DNA from: Bradyrhizobium sp. 1
GTDB taxonomy: Bacteria; Pseudomonadota; Alphaproteobacteria; Rhizobiales; Xanthobacteraceae
Length of the DNA stretch: 64,000 nucleotides
Reading direction: 5' to 3'
Assembly: GCF_023073315.1 (NCBI RefSeq)
Contig: NZ_JADPJH010000039.1
Coordinates: 62,001-126,000, forward strand
Positions 18,401-24,855 of the stretch are shown in pieces. The translations under genes and the position numbers were made by a program. Below the pieces are notes generated by a model. That model saw only the letters and a list, made by a program, of their open reading frames with translations, was not told the DNA's origin and did not search any database. Position 1 is the stretch's first letter. Every line of letters starts with the position of its first letter.

Positions 18401-20045
18401 CACCGCGGTGAAATTCGGCGCCAACAATGCGACCAGCTTCTCGGTGAACTCGGCAACATCGATCACGGCGACCTCACCGGCGGGCGCCGGCACGGTCGAC
18501 GTGACGGTGACGACGGTCGGCGGGACCTCGCCCGCCTCGGCCGCGGACAAATTCACTTATCTGTCCGTGACGACCACCACGGCGCTCACCTCGTCGAAGA
18601 ACCCGAGCAGCTACGGCGAGGCCGTCACCTTCACGGCCACGGTGTTCAGCTCGGGCGGAATGCCGACGGGCTCGGTGACTTTCAATGACGGCAGCACGCC
18701 GATCGGCACGTCTGCGCTCTCGACCGGCGTCGCCACGTTTGCCACGACCGCGCTCGCCGTCGGCAATCACACGATCACCGCGAAGTACACCGGCAGTCCG
18801 GCCTTCAACGACTCGACCTCGCCAGCCCTCAACCAGTCGGTCGACATTCCCGCCGACAGCGCCAAGCTGCGCGCCCTTCAGCTCAACGTCACTAAGATCG
18901 TGGCGCAGAGCTCGGGACAGGCGATCTCCGGCGCGATCGACACCGCGATCTCCGAAGGCTTCAGCGGCGGGGGGCAATACATCACGCCGGGCGCGGGGGG
19001 CATGCGCGTCAACTTCGCTGCCGCGCCCGACGGCGATGAGGATGACAAGCCTCAGTCCACGTCCCAAGGTCAAGGTCCCGCTTCGCTGGGCTCAAATGCC
19101 TATACCGGCGACGGAGGCTCCGGCAGGACCGGCCGCGGCGGGCGTGGCGCCTCGCGGATCGACGATGCATTCGCTGCGATCGATCGGGCGTCTCCGACCA
19201 AGGCCCCGCCGGCGCGCTTCAAGGAGCAGAAGGATTGGCTGTTCTGGGTCGACGTGCGCGGCACCGGCCTCGACCGCTGGGGCTCGTCCGGCAGCATCGG
19301 CCAAGGCGCAACCCAGGCCACGCTCTATGGCCAGCAGATCAACGTGCTCTCGGGCCTGACCTACCGGGCGAGGCCCGATTTGCTGGTCGGCGTCGTCGGC
19401 GGCTACGAGAATTTCAGCTACACCCAAACCGACATCAACGGAAAGCTGAAGGGCGATGGCTGGACCGTCGGCGCCTATCTCGGCTGGAAAATCATCCCGA
19501 CGCTACGCTACGACGCGGCGGTGACCTATTCCGGCATCGGCTATGACGGCACCGCCGGCACCGCCCAGGGCAACTTCAACGGCAATCGCTGGATGTTCGC
19601 GACCGGCTTCACCGGCAGCTACAGCTGGGCCAATTTCAATATCGAGCCGTCGGCCAAGGTGTACGCGCTGTGGGAGCGGGAAAACGCCTATGTCGACTCG
19701 CTCGGCACCCAGCAGGCGGCCCGGACCTTCTCGAGCGGCCGCGCGTCTGCCGGCAACAGGGTCTCCTATCCCGTGCCGTGGCTCGATGGCGTGCTGCTGA
19801 TGCCCTATGCCGGCGTGTATGCCGACTACTACTTCACACAGGACGACGCAGCCGCGATCGTCGCCGCAGGCGGCATCCCGCTGGCCTCAACACCGCTGCT
19901 CCAGGGCTGGTCGGCGCGCGTCACAGGCGGCGTCGGTGCGAGGCTCGCAGGCGGCTCTACGGTCGGCTTCGGCGCCGAGCTCGGTGGCATTGGCGGCAAC
20001 ACGCAAATCTGGACGTTCACGGGACGCGCACGCATCCCGTTCTGA
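15444..20045 (+). CDS. Giant IPT/TIG-repeat adhesin with autotransporter barrel
   Basis: The 1533-residue surface protein has a signal peptide (LWGAAQSICIAAVLMLGAMAAANA), an N-terminal domain of about 160 residues with five or so cysteines, ten tandem IPT/TIG Ig-like domains (each starting PTVTSISPT-GP--GGT), an Ig-like bacterial domain (TTTALTSSKNPSSYGEAVTFTATV), a Gly/Ser/Asp linker and a C-terminal autotransporter beta-domain from about residue 1270, ending RIPF with the terminal Phe preferred by BAM. It is probably an adhesin or biofilm protein. ATG at 15444, after a GGAG, gives the cleanest signal peptide; GTG at 15369 is the alternative. Confidence 0.88.
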   Translation: MPQRILRALWGAAQSICIAAVLMLGAMAAANAACDQTTNSTSGVTVNFTSVGQTYRLCLTVGTASAPADDAVVWGLFSVQGTDTFFNAPIANSSGTNAGNQQLTAADYNPTTAKATYTFHPANPNGAGVSANAGQAGIDITLNSATGNGQEQITLYYAPGCSDFTASCPGSTIANASYVFTINLPSPTVTAISPTSGPLAGGTSVVITGTNFTGTTGAGGVKFGATNATSYTVNSNTQITATAPAGSAGTVDITVTNGSTSPTSAADQYTYVAAPTVTSITPTSGPTGGGTSVIITGTNFSTTTGAAGVKFGATNAASYTVNSNTQITATSPAGTGTVDVTVTTAGGTSATSAADQFTYVAAPTVTSISPTTGPGGGGTTVTITGTNFTGATAVTFGATAATGFTVNSATQITATSPAGTGTVDLRVTTAGGTSATSAADQFTYLAAPTVTSISPIAGPTAGGTTITITGTNFTGVTAVTFGATAAAGFTFNSATSITATSPAGAGVVDVRVTTPGGTSATSAADQFTYVAPPTVTSISPTAGPQTGGTTVIITGTNLSGATAVTFGATAATGFTVNSATQITATSPAGTGMVDITVATVGGTSATSAADQFTYVPAPTVTSISPTSGPGGGGTTVTITGTNLSGATAVTFGATAATGFTVTSATQITATSPAGTGTVDIRVTTTGGTSATSAADQFTYIPTPNITSISPTAGPQTGGTVVTITGTNFTGVTAVSFGGTAAAGFTFNSATSITATSPAGTGVVDVRVTTPGGTSATSGADQFTYFGTPTVTSISPTGGVLAGGTSVTVTGTNFAGATAVKFGAVSATGFTVNSATTITATSPPGTGTVDIKVTTPGGTTVTSAADQFTYAATPTVTSVAPNAGPATGGSSVTITGTALTGATAVKFGTINATSFTVNSATSITAASPAGAGTVDVTVTTPGGTSATSASDQFLYTPAPTVTSISPTTGPAVGATSVAITGSGFTGATAVKFGANNATSFSVNSATSITATSPAGAGTVDVTVTTVGGTSPASAADKFTYLSVTTTTALTSSKNPSSYGEAVTFTATVFSSGGMPTGSVTFNDGSTPIGTSALSTGVATFATTALAVGNHTITAKYTGSPAFNDSTSPALNQSVDIPADSAKLRALQLNVTKIVAQSSGQAISGAIDTAISEGFSGGGQYITPGAGGMRVNFAAAPDGDEDDKPQSTSQGQGPASLGSNAYTGDGGSGRTGRGGRGASRIDDAFAAIDRASPTKAPPARFKEQKDWLFWVDVRGTGLDRWGSSGSIGQGATQATLYGQQINVLSGLTYRARPDLLVGVVGGYENFSYTQTDINGKLKGDGWTVGAYLGWKIIPTLRYDAAVTYSGIGYDGTAGTAQGNFNGNRWMFATGFTGSYSWANFNIEPSAKVYALWERENAYVDSLGTQQAARTFSSGRASAGNRVSYPVPWLDGVLLMPYAGVYADYYFTQDDAAAIVAAGGIPLASTPLLQGWSARVTGGVGARLAGGSTVGFGAELGGIGGNTQIWTFTGRARIPF
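16002..18569 (+). repeat. Ten tandem IPT/TIG-domain coding repeats
   Basis: Repeats 1 and 2 (from 16002 and 16266) are 264 bases; repeats 3 to 10 start at 16530, 16785, 17040, 17295, 17550, 17805, 18060 and 18315 with an exact 255-base period (85 residues). Repeats 3, 5 and 6 form one subtype (TAATGFTVNSATQITATSP or close), 4 and 7 another (AAAGFTFNSATSITATSP with GVVDVRVTTPGG). This suggests segmental duplication or gene conversion within the array. The in-phase period keeps reading frame after copy-number change. Confidence 0.9.
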
Positions 20046-20110
20046 CGCTCGAAGCCAATTACGAAGGCAGCGACACTGCGCCGCCGGCCGGACTTGCAGC
20101 TTATTCGTGA

Positions 20111-21049
20111 TTAGTAGAGGCCGCGGCCGCTCAGGATGCCGCGGGCTTCGGCGGCGCCACTGTCAGAGACATAGGCGGCGGACGGCGCGCCCTGGCTCGC
20201 GTAGCGGCCATCCTCGTCATAAGACACTGCGCGCGCGTTCTGGAGCGCCCGGCCCCGGCTGCGGCTCGAGGCCGACATCTCCGAGGTCGCATTGAGCGAG
20301 GCCATGTCGGCGGAGGTGTTGCCGAGATTATAGGGCCGCCCATCCGGCACCGGAACCTCGCCACGGATGGCACTGCGATTCGACGACGGCAGCTCGGGAA
20401 CGAAGGGCCTCGCCGAGGCAACCCGCACCATCGAGGGCGACGGCGCCGGAATCCCGGTCCGCAAGGTGGCCATCAGCTGGCGGTCGTCGGAGCCTTCGAG
20501 CGGCGCCCGGCCGACATATTCGACACGGACCTTGGCGACGCCATTGCCTTTGAATTCAAGGAGTTCGGCGGCCTTGTTCGAGACGTCGATGAGCCGGTTG
20601 CCGTGGTAGGGCCCGCGGTCATTGACGCGGACGACCAGCGACTTGCCGTTCGAGATGTTGGTGACCCGCGCGTAGGACGGCATCGGCAGGGTCGGATGCG
20701 CCGCCGTCAGCGAGCCCATGTCGAACACTTCGCCATTGGCGGTCAGGCGGCCGTGGAAATCATCGCCGTACCAAGACGCCATGCCCTCGGCGCGGTAATT
20801 GACGTCCTCCTCCGGCACGTAAGTCTTGCCGCCCACCACATAGGGCTTGCCGATGCGGTAGGTGCCGCCGCCCTTCGGAACCGGATCGCCAAGGGCCACG
20901 ACCCGGGGGCTCGAGGAGACGCCGTATTTCGGATCGACGCGGCTCGCAAACTTGCTGGAGGATGCGCAATTGGCGAGCGCGAGGCAGGTTGCGACCGCCG
21001 CAACACCACGCGCGGCCCGCAAAACCGAATCTGACCGTCGGATCCCCAT
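20111..21049 (-). CDS. rlpA: Septal ring lytic transglycosylase RlpA family lipoprotein
   Basis: The 312-residue product starts with a lipoprotein signal peptide (lipobox LANC, Cys28) and carries the RlpA double-psi beta-barrel domain: EGMASWYGDDFHGRLTANGE, then VVRVNDRGPYHGNRLIDVS, where the Asp of NDRGPY is part of the active site in characterised RlpA. RlpA cleaves denuded glycan strands at septa. The C-terminal 110 residues are Ser/Arg/Pro-rich and I see no SPOR domain. ATG at 21049 is chosen over an upstream in-frame start at 21277. In many alphaproteobacteria rlpA neighbours the carboxypeptidase-tmk-holB run, which here lies 8.5 kb away. Confidence 0.88.
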   Translation of the reverse strand: MGIRRSDSVLRAARGVAAVATCLALANCASSSKFASRVDPKYGVSSSPRVVALGDPVPKGGGTYRIGKPYVVGGKTYVPEEDVNYRAEGMASWYGDDFHGRLTANGEVFDMGSLTAAHPTLPMPSYARVTNISNGKSLVVRVNDRGPYHGNRLIDVSNKAAELLEFKGNGVAKVRVEYVGRAPLEGSDDRQLMATLRTGIPAPSPSMVRVASARPFVPELPSSNRSAIRGEVPVPDGRPYNLGNTSADMASLNATSEMSASSRSRGRALQNARAVSYDEDGRYASQGAPSAAYVSDSGAAEARGILSGRGLY

Positions 21050-21404
21050 TCGCCCCAAATACCATCTCGCCGGAGGCGTACCCAACCCGCTTAGATTACG
21101 GGGAAGCGCTGTCCGGTCCTTCAATCCGAGGCGGCCCACCACCGCGTCGGAGCAGTAAGGATAACGCAACCGGAACACGGCGGAAATGGGGAGCCTGTGG
21201 CGATCCCGTGGAGATGGTAAACGGCGCGTTCGCTTCCCCCGTTGATCTACGGAGCGCGAGCACCTGCTCTGTGCCACTCCCGGACATTCTGTTGCGCCAA
21301 ATCCTCACTCCACCCCCTTTGTCAGCCCGTTCACTGGAATTCTTTTGACTGTGCAAGGCCGCACGCGCTTTCTCGGATGCAAGGGCAGACTTTGGAATTT
21401 AACG
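21050..21404. other. Non-coding stretch upstream of rlpA
   Basis: About 355 bases between the rlpA start and a putative 29-residue gene. It must hold the rlpA promoter. I found no tRNA, no convincing hairpin-plus-T-run terminator and no gene with a ribosome site that I would defend. Confidence 0.4.
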
Positions 21405-21494
21405 ATGATCGAGACGGTTTCGGCACTGATGGGTCTGGTAAGCGCGGGGATCTTCCTGGCCCATGCGTTCGAAGGTTACCGTACGAGGGCCTGA
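21405..21494 (+). CDS. Putative 29-residue single-pass membrane peptide
   Basis: A short reading frame, MIETVSALMGLVSAGIFLAHA then EGYRTRA, with GGAA nine bases before the ATG. One hydrophobic helix of about 17 residues is followed by a basic tail, the pattern of small inner-membrane proteins. Function unknown. It is too short for most gene finders, so support comes only from the ribosome site and composition. Confidence 0.45.
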   Translation: MIETVSALMGLVSAGIFLAHAFEGYRTRA

Positions 21495-21597
21495 AGGCAC
21501 TCGCGCGGGCGGCAAGCATCACCTCTTTCAAGACCGCACGTTCGGATAATTTTAATCGATCCGAGCGAGCATCGAAGACAAGAGCGGCAGGTGTCCC

Positions 21598-21696
21598 ATG
21601 CGCAACCATGACCTCGTATCCGACAGCTTCCTGGCATTGACCGCCGGTGGCTTGGTGCTTCTCTGCTCGAGCCTCGTGGCATTGGCCTTCGGCTGA
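21598..21696 (+). CDS. Putative 32-residue small membrane peptide
   Basis: Frame starting MRNHDLVSDSFLALTAGG and ending with a hydrophobic LVLLCSSLVALAFG just before a TGA. One transmembrane helix fills most of the peptide. An AGGTG lies six bases upstream of the ATG, so translation is possible. Function unknown; it may be spurious. Confidence 0.35.
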   Translation: MRNHDLVSDSFLALTAGGLVLLCSSLVALAFG

Positions 21697-21852
21697 GCAC
21701 CACCATCACTTTCCTTATTTCTAACCACAACTACACCGCGATGCAGCATGCGATCCGTTTTGGATTGCCCTGCTCCCGCTTAGTTGATTGAATTTCTGCA
21801 TTCGACGCCTCGACTAAATTTCAAGAGGCCATCACCAACGAGGGTGACGCAA

Positions 21853-21981
21853 ATGCTTGCTGAGAAATTCTTTCTCGTTCTGGAATCCCTGATCCGCGGC
21901 GACCGCACCTATCCCGACGGAAGTCCGCGCGTCATCAGCACCTCCGCGCACGTGCCGATGAAGCTGCCAGGCCAGCCGTAG
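21853..21981 (+). CDS. Small conserved-type protein, 42 residues, unknown function
   Basis: The frame starts MLAEKFFLVLESLIRGDRTY and goes on PDGSPRVISTSAHVPMKLPGQP. It has an amphipathic N-terminal helix and a polar tail ending in a proline-rich piece. GAGGGTG lies about eight bases before the ATG. I recall similar short proteins in Bradyrhizobium genomes, but this cannot be checked here. Function unknown. Confidence 0.55.
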   Translation: MLAEKFFLVLESLIRGDRTYPDGSPRVISTSAHVPMKLPGQP

Positions 21982-22014
21982 ACTGCGCGTCCCGAACGTC
22001 GAATCAAACCCCGC

Positions 22015-22296
22015 TCAACGCAGGCCCATCAATGAGCGGCGATAGTGACTGTCGCGGGCCTCGCTCAGACAGACAAAGCTGCCGTCAAAGCCCTGGCCAT
22101 ATCGCCTCTGCCCCCTGCTGTAGTAGACGCCCTTCCTGAAATCGAGCCAGACCACCTGGTCGCGTGGACAATGACGCTGAGCCTGCGCCTCGTAGCGAAA
22201 CGGCGTCAGCGGCGTCGCCGACACCTCGCCGGCGCCAAGCAGCATCGCCGCCGCGAGCGCGATCCTGACCTGCCCGTTGCCAAAGCCGTTGCTCAC
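22015..22296 (-). CDS. Small secreted protein, unknown function
   Basis: The 93-residue product begins with a GTG after AGGAAA and has a signal peptide (VRIALAAAMLLGAGEVSATP). The mature part has two cysteines (RHCPRDQVVWLDF and SFVCLSEA), which could form one disulphide in the periplasm, and an aromatic/Gly stretch GVYYSRGQRRYG. I do not recognise a named family. It lies alone, head-to-head with the UPF0114-like gene. Confidence 0.65.
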   Translation of the reverse strand: MSNGFGNGQVRIALAAAMLLGAGEVSATPLTPFRYEAQAQRHCPRDQVVWLDFRKGVYYSRGQRRYGQGFDGSFVCLSEARDSHYRRSLMGLR

Positions 22297-22459
22297 GTCC
22301 CGTTTCCTAGGTCCATGCCGTCCGCGCGACGGCCGCGTCCCACGCTAGCACGAAACGGCCCGATCCCTGGAAGGCCGCAATTGCACCGCGCGTCTTCCGC
22401 CAGCCATCTTGTCGGGCTACATCAAAGCCAGATCATCTCGCCGCGAGGATCCTGTCTGA

Positions 22460-23037
22460 ATGTCGGTTGAGCCTGAAGCCAGCATCGAAGCCACCCCGCC
22501 CTTGCCGCGCCTGGGGCTGCTGCCGATGATCATCTTCGGCTCGCGCTGGCTGCAACTGCCGCTCTATCTCGGATTGATCGTGGCGCAGTGCGTTTACATT
22601 GTGCTGTTCCTCAAGGAGCTCTGGCACCTCTCCTGGCACGCCATCGACCTCACCGAACAACAGATCATGATGAGCGTGCTCGCGCTGATCGACGTCGTGA
22701 TGATCTCCAACCTGCTCGTGATGGTCATCGTCGGCGGCTACGAGACCTTCGTCTCGCGCTCGACCTTCAGGGGCATCCGGACGAGCCGGAATGGCTCGGC
22801 CACGTCAATGCGAGCGTGCTGAAGATCAAGCTCGCCATGGCCATCATCGGCATCTCCTCGATCGCGCTGCTGCGCACCTTCATCGAGGCCGGCAATCTCG
22901 GCTCGAACCGCGCCGGCTTCACCGAGACTGGCGTGATGTGGCAGGTGCTGATCCACATCACCTTCATCGTCTCGGCGCTCGGCATTGCCTACGTCGACAA
23001 GCTCAGCGAATCTGGCATGCGCAAGCACGCCGAGTGA
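22460..23037 (+). pseudogene. UPF0114 (YqhA-like) membrane protein, frameshifted
   Basis: The first part (22460 to about 22758) encodes two transmembrane helices and IVGGYETFVSR. The family then continues LDLQGHPDEPEWLGHVNASVLKIKLAMAIIGISSIALL to a normal end (AYVDKLSES...) in the frame one base back. Rereading one base after the Arg codon near 22758 restores the expected sequence, so one nucleotide is missing relative to an intact gene. The first frame would otherwise stop at 22822 after 120 residues. No slippery heptamer is visible, so real loss or a sequencing error is likelier than programmed frameshifting. UPF0114 function is unknown. Confidence 0.8.
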
Positions 23038-23056
23038 GCCGCGACGGCCGGCCTTC

Positions 23057-23377
23057 TTATTGTTTGTTTGCTTCGAGCTGCGCGAGCGCCTGGTGCAGAC
23101 ACTCCTGAAGCTTCTGCGCAACTTGCTCGCGCGACACACCCCTGTTAGCGAGATCGCCCGAGACCTTGCCCACGATGTCATCGATCGTCCGGCTCTCCAG
23201 ATTGTCCGTCACCAGCGCCGTTGCATAGCTCGCCGCGGCATCGCCGCTGAGGCCGAGCTGTGCGGCGGCCCAGAGCCCGAGCAGCTTGTTGGTCCGGGCC
23301 GTGGCCTTGAACATGAGCTCCTCGTCGTGGGCGAATTTGGCCTCAAAGCCCTGCTCGCGCTTGTCGAACGTGGTCAT
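23057..23377 (-). CDS. DUF1476 protein, ATP synthase inhibitor zeta subunit
   Basis: The 106-residue protein matches the alphaproteobacterial F1Fo-ATPase zeta inhibitor (DUF1476): MTTFDKREQGFEAKFAHDEE, then LMFKATARTNKLLGLWAAAQLGLSG and an all-helical C-terminal half. In Paracoccus this protein blocks ATP hydrolysis by F1. ATG at 23377 with GGAGCTG upstream is chosen over an earlier in-frame start at 23446 that adds unrelated residues. The atp genes are not nearby, as is usual. Confidence 0.92.
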   Translation of the reverse strand: MTTFDKREQGFEAKFAHDEELMFKATARTNKLLGLWAAAQLGLSGDAAASYATALVTDNLESRTIDDIVGKVSGDLANRGVSREQVAQKLQECLHQALAQLEANKQ

Positions 23378-23633
23378 GGTCAGCTCCATTGCGTTTTCGC
23401 TGATGGGGAATCGGACTTGCCGGGAGCGAACGTCTCCGTCATTCACGTCAGTTGAGGATCATTTGAATCTTCGTCCCGGAAGGCAAACGCCGTCAAGCCT
23501 GCCGCGCGCGGCAGGCCCGGTGCGTTCACCGCCGCCGTCAGCTTCGCGCCAGCGAGCTGCGCTAGGTCAAGATGTTTACCATTCGTTAAGCAGACTCAGC
23601 GCCGCATGACGAGGGGATATCGAGAGCTGACGC

Positions 23634-23858
23634 ATGAACAGAGAACTGCGCGAGTTTCGACGGCTTGAACGCCTCTGCCTGGAGCAGGCCGCCTTGTCCA
23701 CGATGGACCTCGCCCGAAGCGGATTGCTCAAGGTCGCCCAAGATTGCCGCATCGCAGCCGAAGCGATCGAGGCACAATCGCCCCGCGGCGCCCTGGCAGG
23801 CGCCGTGCAGGCGCTCAAGCTTGCCTTGAGCACGACACGGGCGTCCAACCGGCACTAG
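23634..23858 (+). CDS. Small helical hypothetical protein
   Basis: The 74-residue product (MNRELREFRRLERLCLEQA...) is predicted to be helical throughout, with Arg/Glu/Leu-rich heptad-like spacing and two cysteines. GAGAG precedes the ATG by about seven bases. It resembles small hypothetical proteins I recall from Bradyrhizobium, with no known function. It stands alone between the zeta inhibitor and a leftward small gene. Confidence 0.6.
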   Translation: MNRELREFRRLERLCLEQAALSTMDLARSGLLKVAQDCRIAAEAIEAQSPRGALAGAVQALKLALSTTRASNRH

Positions 23859-23908
23859 TCCGACCGGACGGTCGTATCACGAGAGTTTGGTGCGCCGACC
23901 GAGGTCGG

Positions 23909-24100
23909 TCAGTCCTTTACCTCTGCGGCCTCGCGCGCGATTCGTTCGGCTCTCAGCCGCTCCTTGTTGGCGTAAAACGCCTTCTGCGCCGCTTCATGGT
24001 CACGCATGGCCTTATCGGCCTCGATCCGGCGTGACGCGTCGCGAGCCTGGCGCTGTTCGGGGGTCAGGGGTTTGCGTCGGTAGGAAATGTCTTCGGTCAT
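23909..24100 (-). CDS. Small charged hypothetical protein
   Basis: The 63-residue product, MTEDISYRRKPLTPEQRQAR onwards, is highly charged (Arg, Glu, Lys, Ala) and likely one long helix. There is no clear ribosome site before the ATG at 24100. It lies downstream of the DJ-1/PfpI gene on the same strand. No family recognised. Confidence 0.4.
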   Translation of the reverse strand: MTEDISYRRKPLTPEQRQARDASRRIEADKAMRDHEAAQKAFYANKERLRAERIAREAAEVKD

Positions 24101-24184
24101 GCCGAGACAACGCGGACGCAGCGAAAGGGTTCCGCAAACTGAACCGGACGGATTGCGCGGCCGGAGAAAGCAACGAATTATCAG

Positions 24185-24826
24185 CTAGTTAGCTGGCGAC
24201 TTGATCCCAACGAGCGGACATTTCGGCGTCGGCGGAATCGCACTGCGAACAGGCGGGTCCGGATAGTACTGGGTGTTTTGCTGAACGTCACGGGCCAGCT
24301 CCGTGCCGCCGAGCAGCGTGATCAGCATCAGCGCCTCATCCAGCCCGGCCGAGATTCCGGCTCCGGTCAGGCGATTGCGATCCAGCACGAAACGCGGGTG
24401 ACCGTCGGCGACCTTCACCTTCGGAAAGTGCAATGGCAAGCATTCGAGGAAGGCCCAGTGCGTCGTCGCGAAATGCCCGTCGAGAAGGCCCGAGCCCGCG
24501 AGCAGCATCGCGCCCTCGCAGACCGAGCACATGTATTTCGCACCGGCGGCCTGCCTGGTCAGAAAATGGAAGTAGGTCTGGTGCGGGTCGTTGATGATCT
24601 CGGTGAGCGCGGCCGGGTCGCCGCCGGGGACCCAGACCGCATCATACTGCGCGCATTCCGCGAATGACTTCTTGACCTCGAACGGAAATCCCCGGCCGCG
24701 AAATCGCTTCATCCCCGGCTTGGCGGCGACGATCTCGACGTCGAAATTCGCCCAGTCGAACATTTCGAAAGGGCCGGCGACGTCGAGCATATCGACGCCG
24801 TCGTAGACGGGGATTCCGATCTTCAT
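24185..24826 (-). CDS. DJ-1/PfpI family protein (isonitrile hydratase-like)
   Basis: The 213-residue protein has the class I glutamine amidotransferase-like fold of the DJ-1/PfpI superfamily: IPVYDGVDMLDVAGPFEMF at the start, VWVPGGDP, and the nucleophile elbow MCSVCEGAMLLAGSGLLDG with Cys103, followed by ATTHWAF. This pattern is closest to isonitrile hydratase (InhA) and the sensor half of GlxA-type regulators, but no AraC helix-turn-helix follows. ATG at 24826 is chosen; a TTG at 24859 would overlap the multicopper oxidase stop. It is last in the tyrosinase operon and could handle oxidised or glycated products (inference). Confidence 0.85.
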   Translation of the reverse strand: MKIGIPVYDGVDMLDVAGPFEMFDWANFDVEIVAAKPGMKRFRGRGFPFEVKKSFAECAQYDAVWVPGGDPAALTEIINDPHQTYFHFLTRQAAGAKYMCSVCEGAMLLAGSGLLDGHFATTHWAFLECLPLHFPKVKVADGHPRFVLDRNRLTGAGISAGLDEALMLITLLGGTELARDVQQNTQYYPDPPVRSAIPPTPKCPLVGIKSPAN

Positions 24827-24855
24827 CGCGTGCACTTTTCCCGCTCTCGCCGCAC

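Noticed and set aside
23497..23516. Perfect 20-base palindrome GCCTGCCGCG/CGCGGCAGGC
   Set aside because: It has no loop, no T-run and lies in a short intergenic region; it may be chance in GC-rich DNA.
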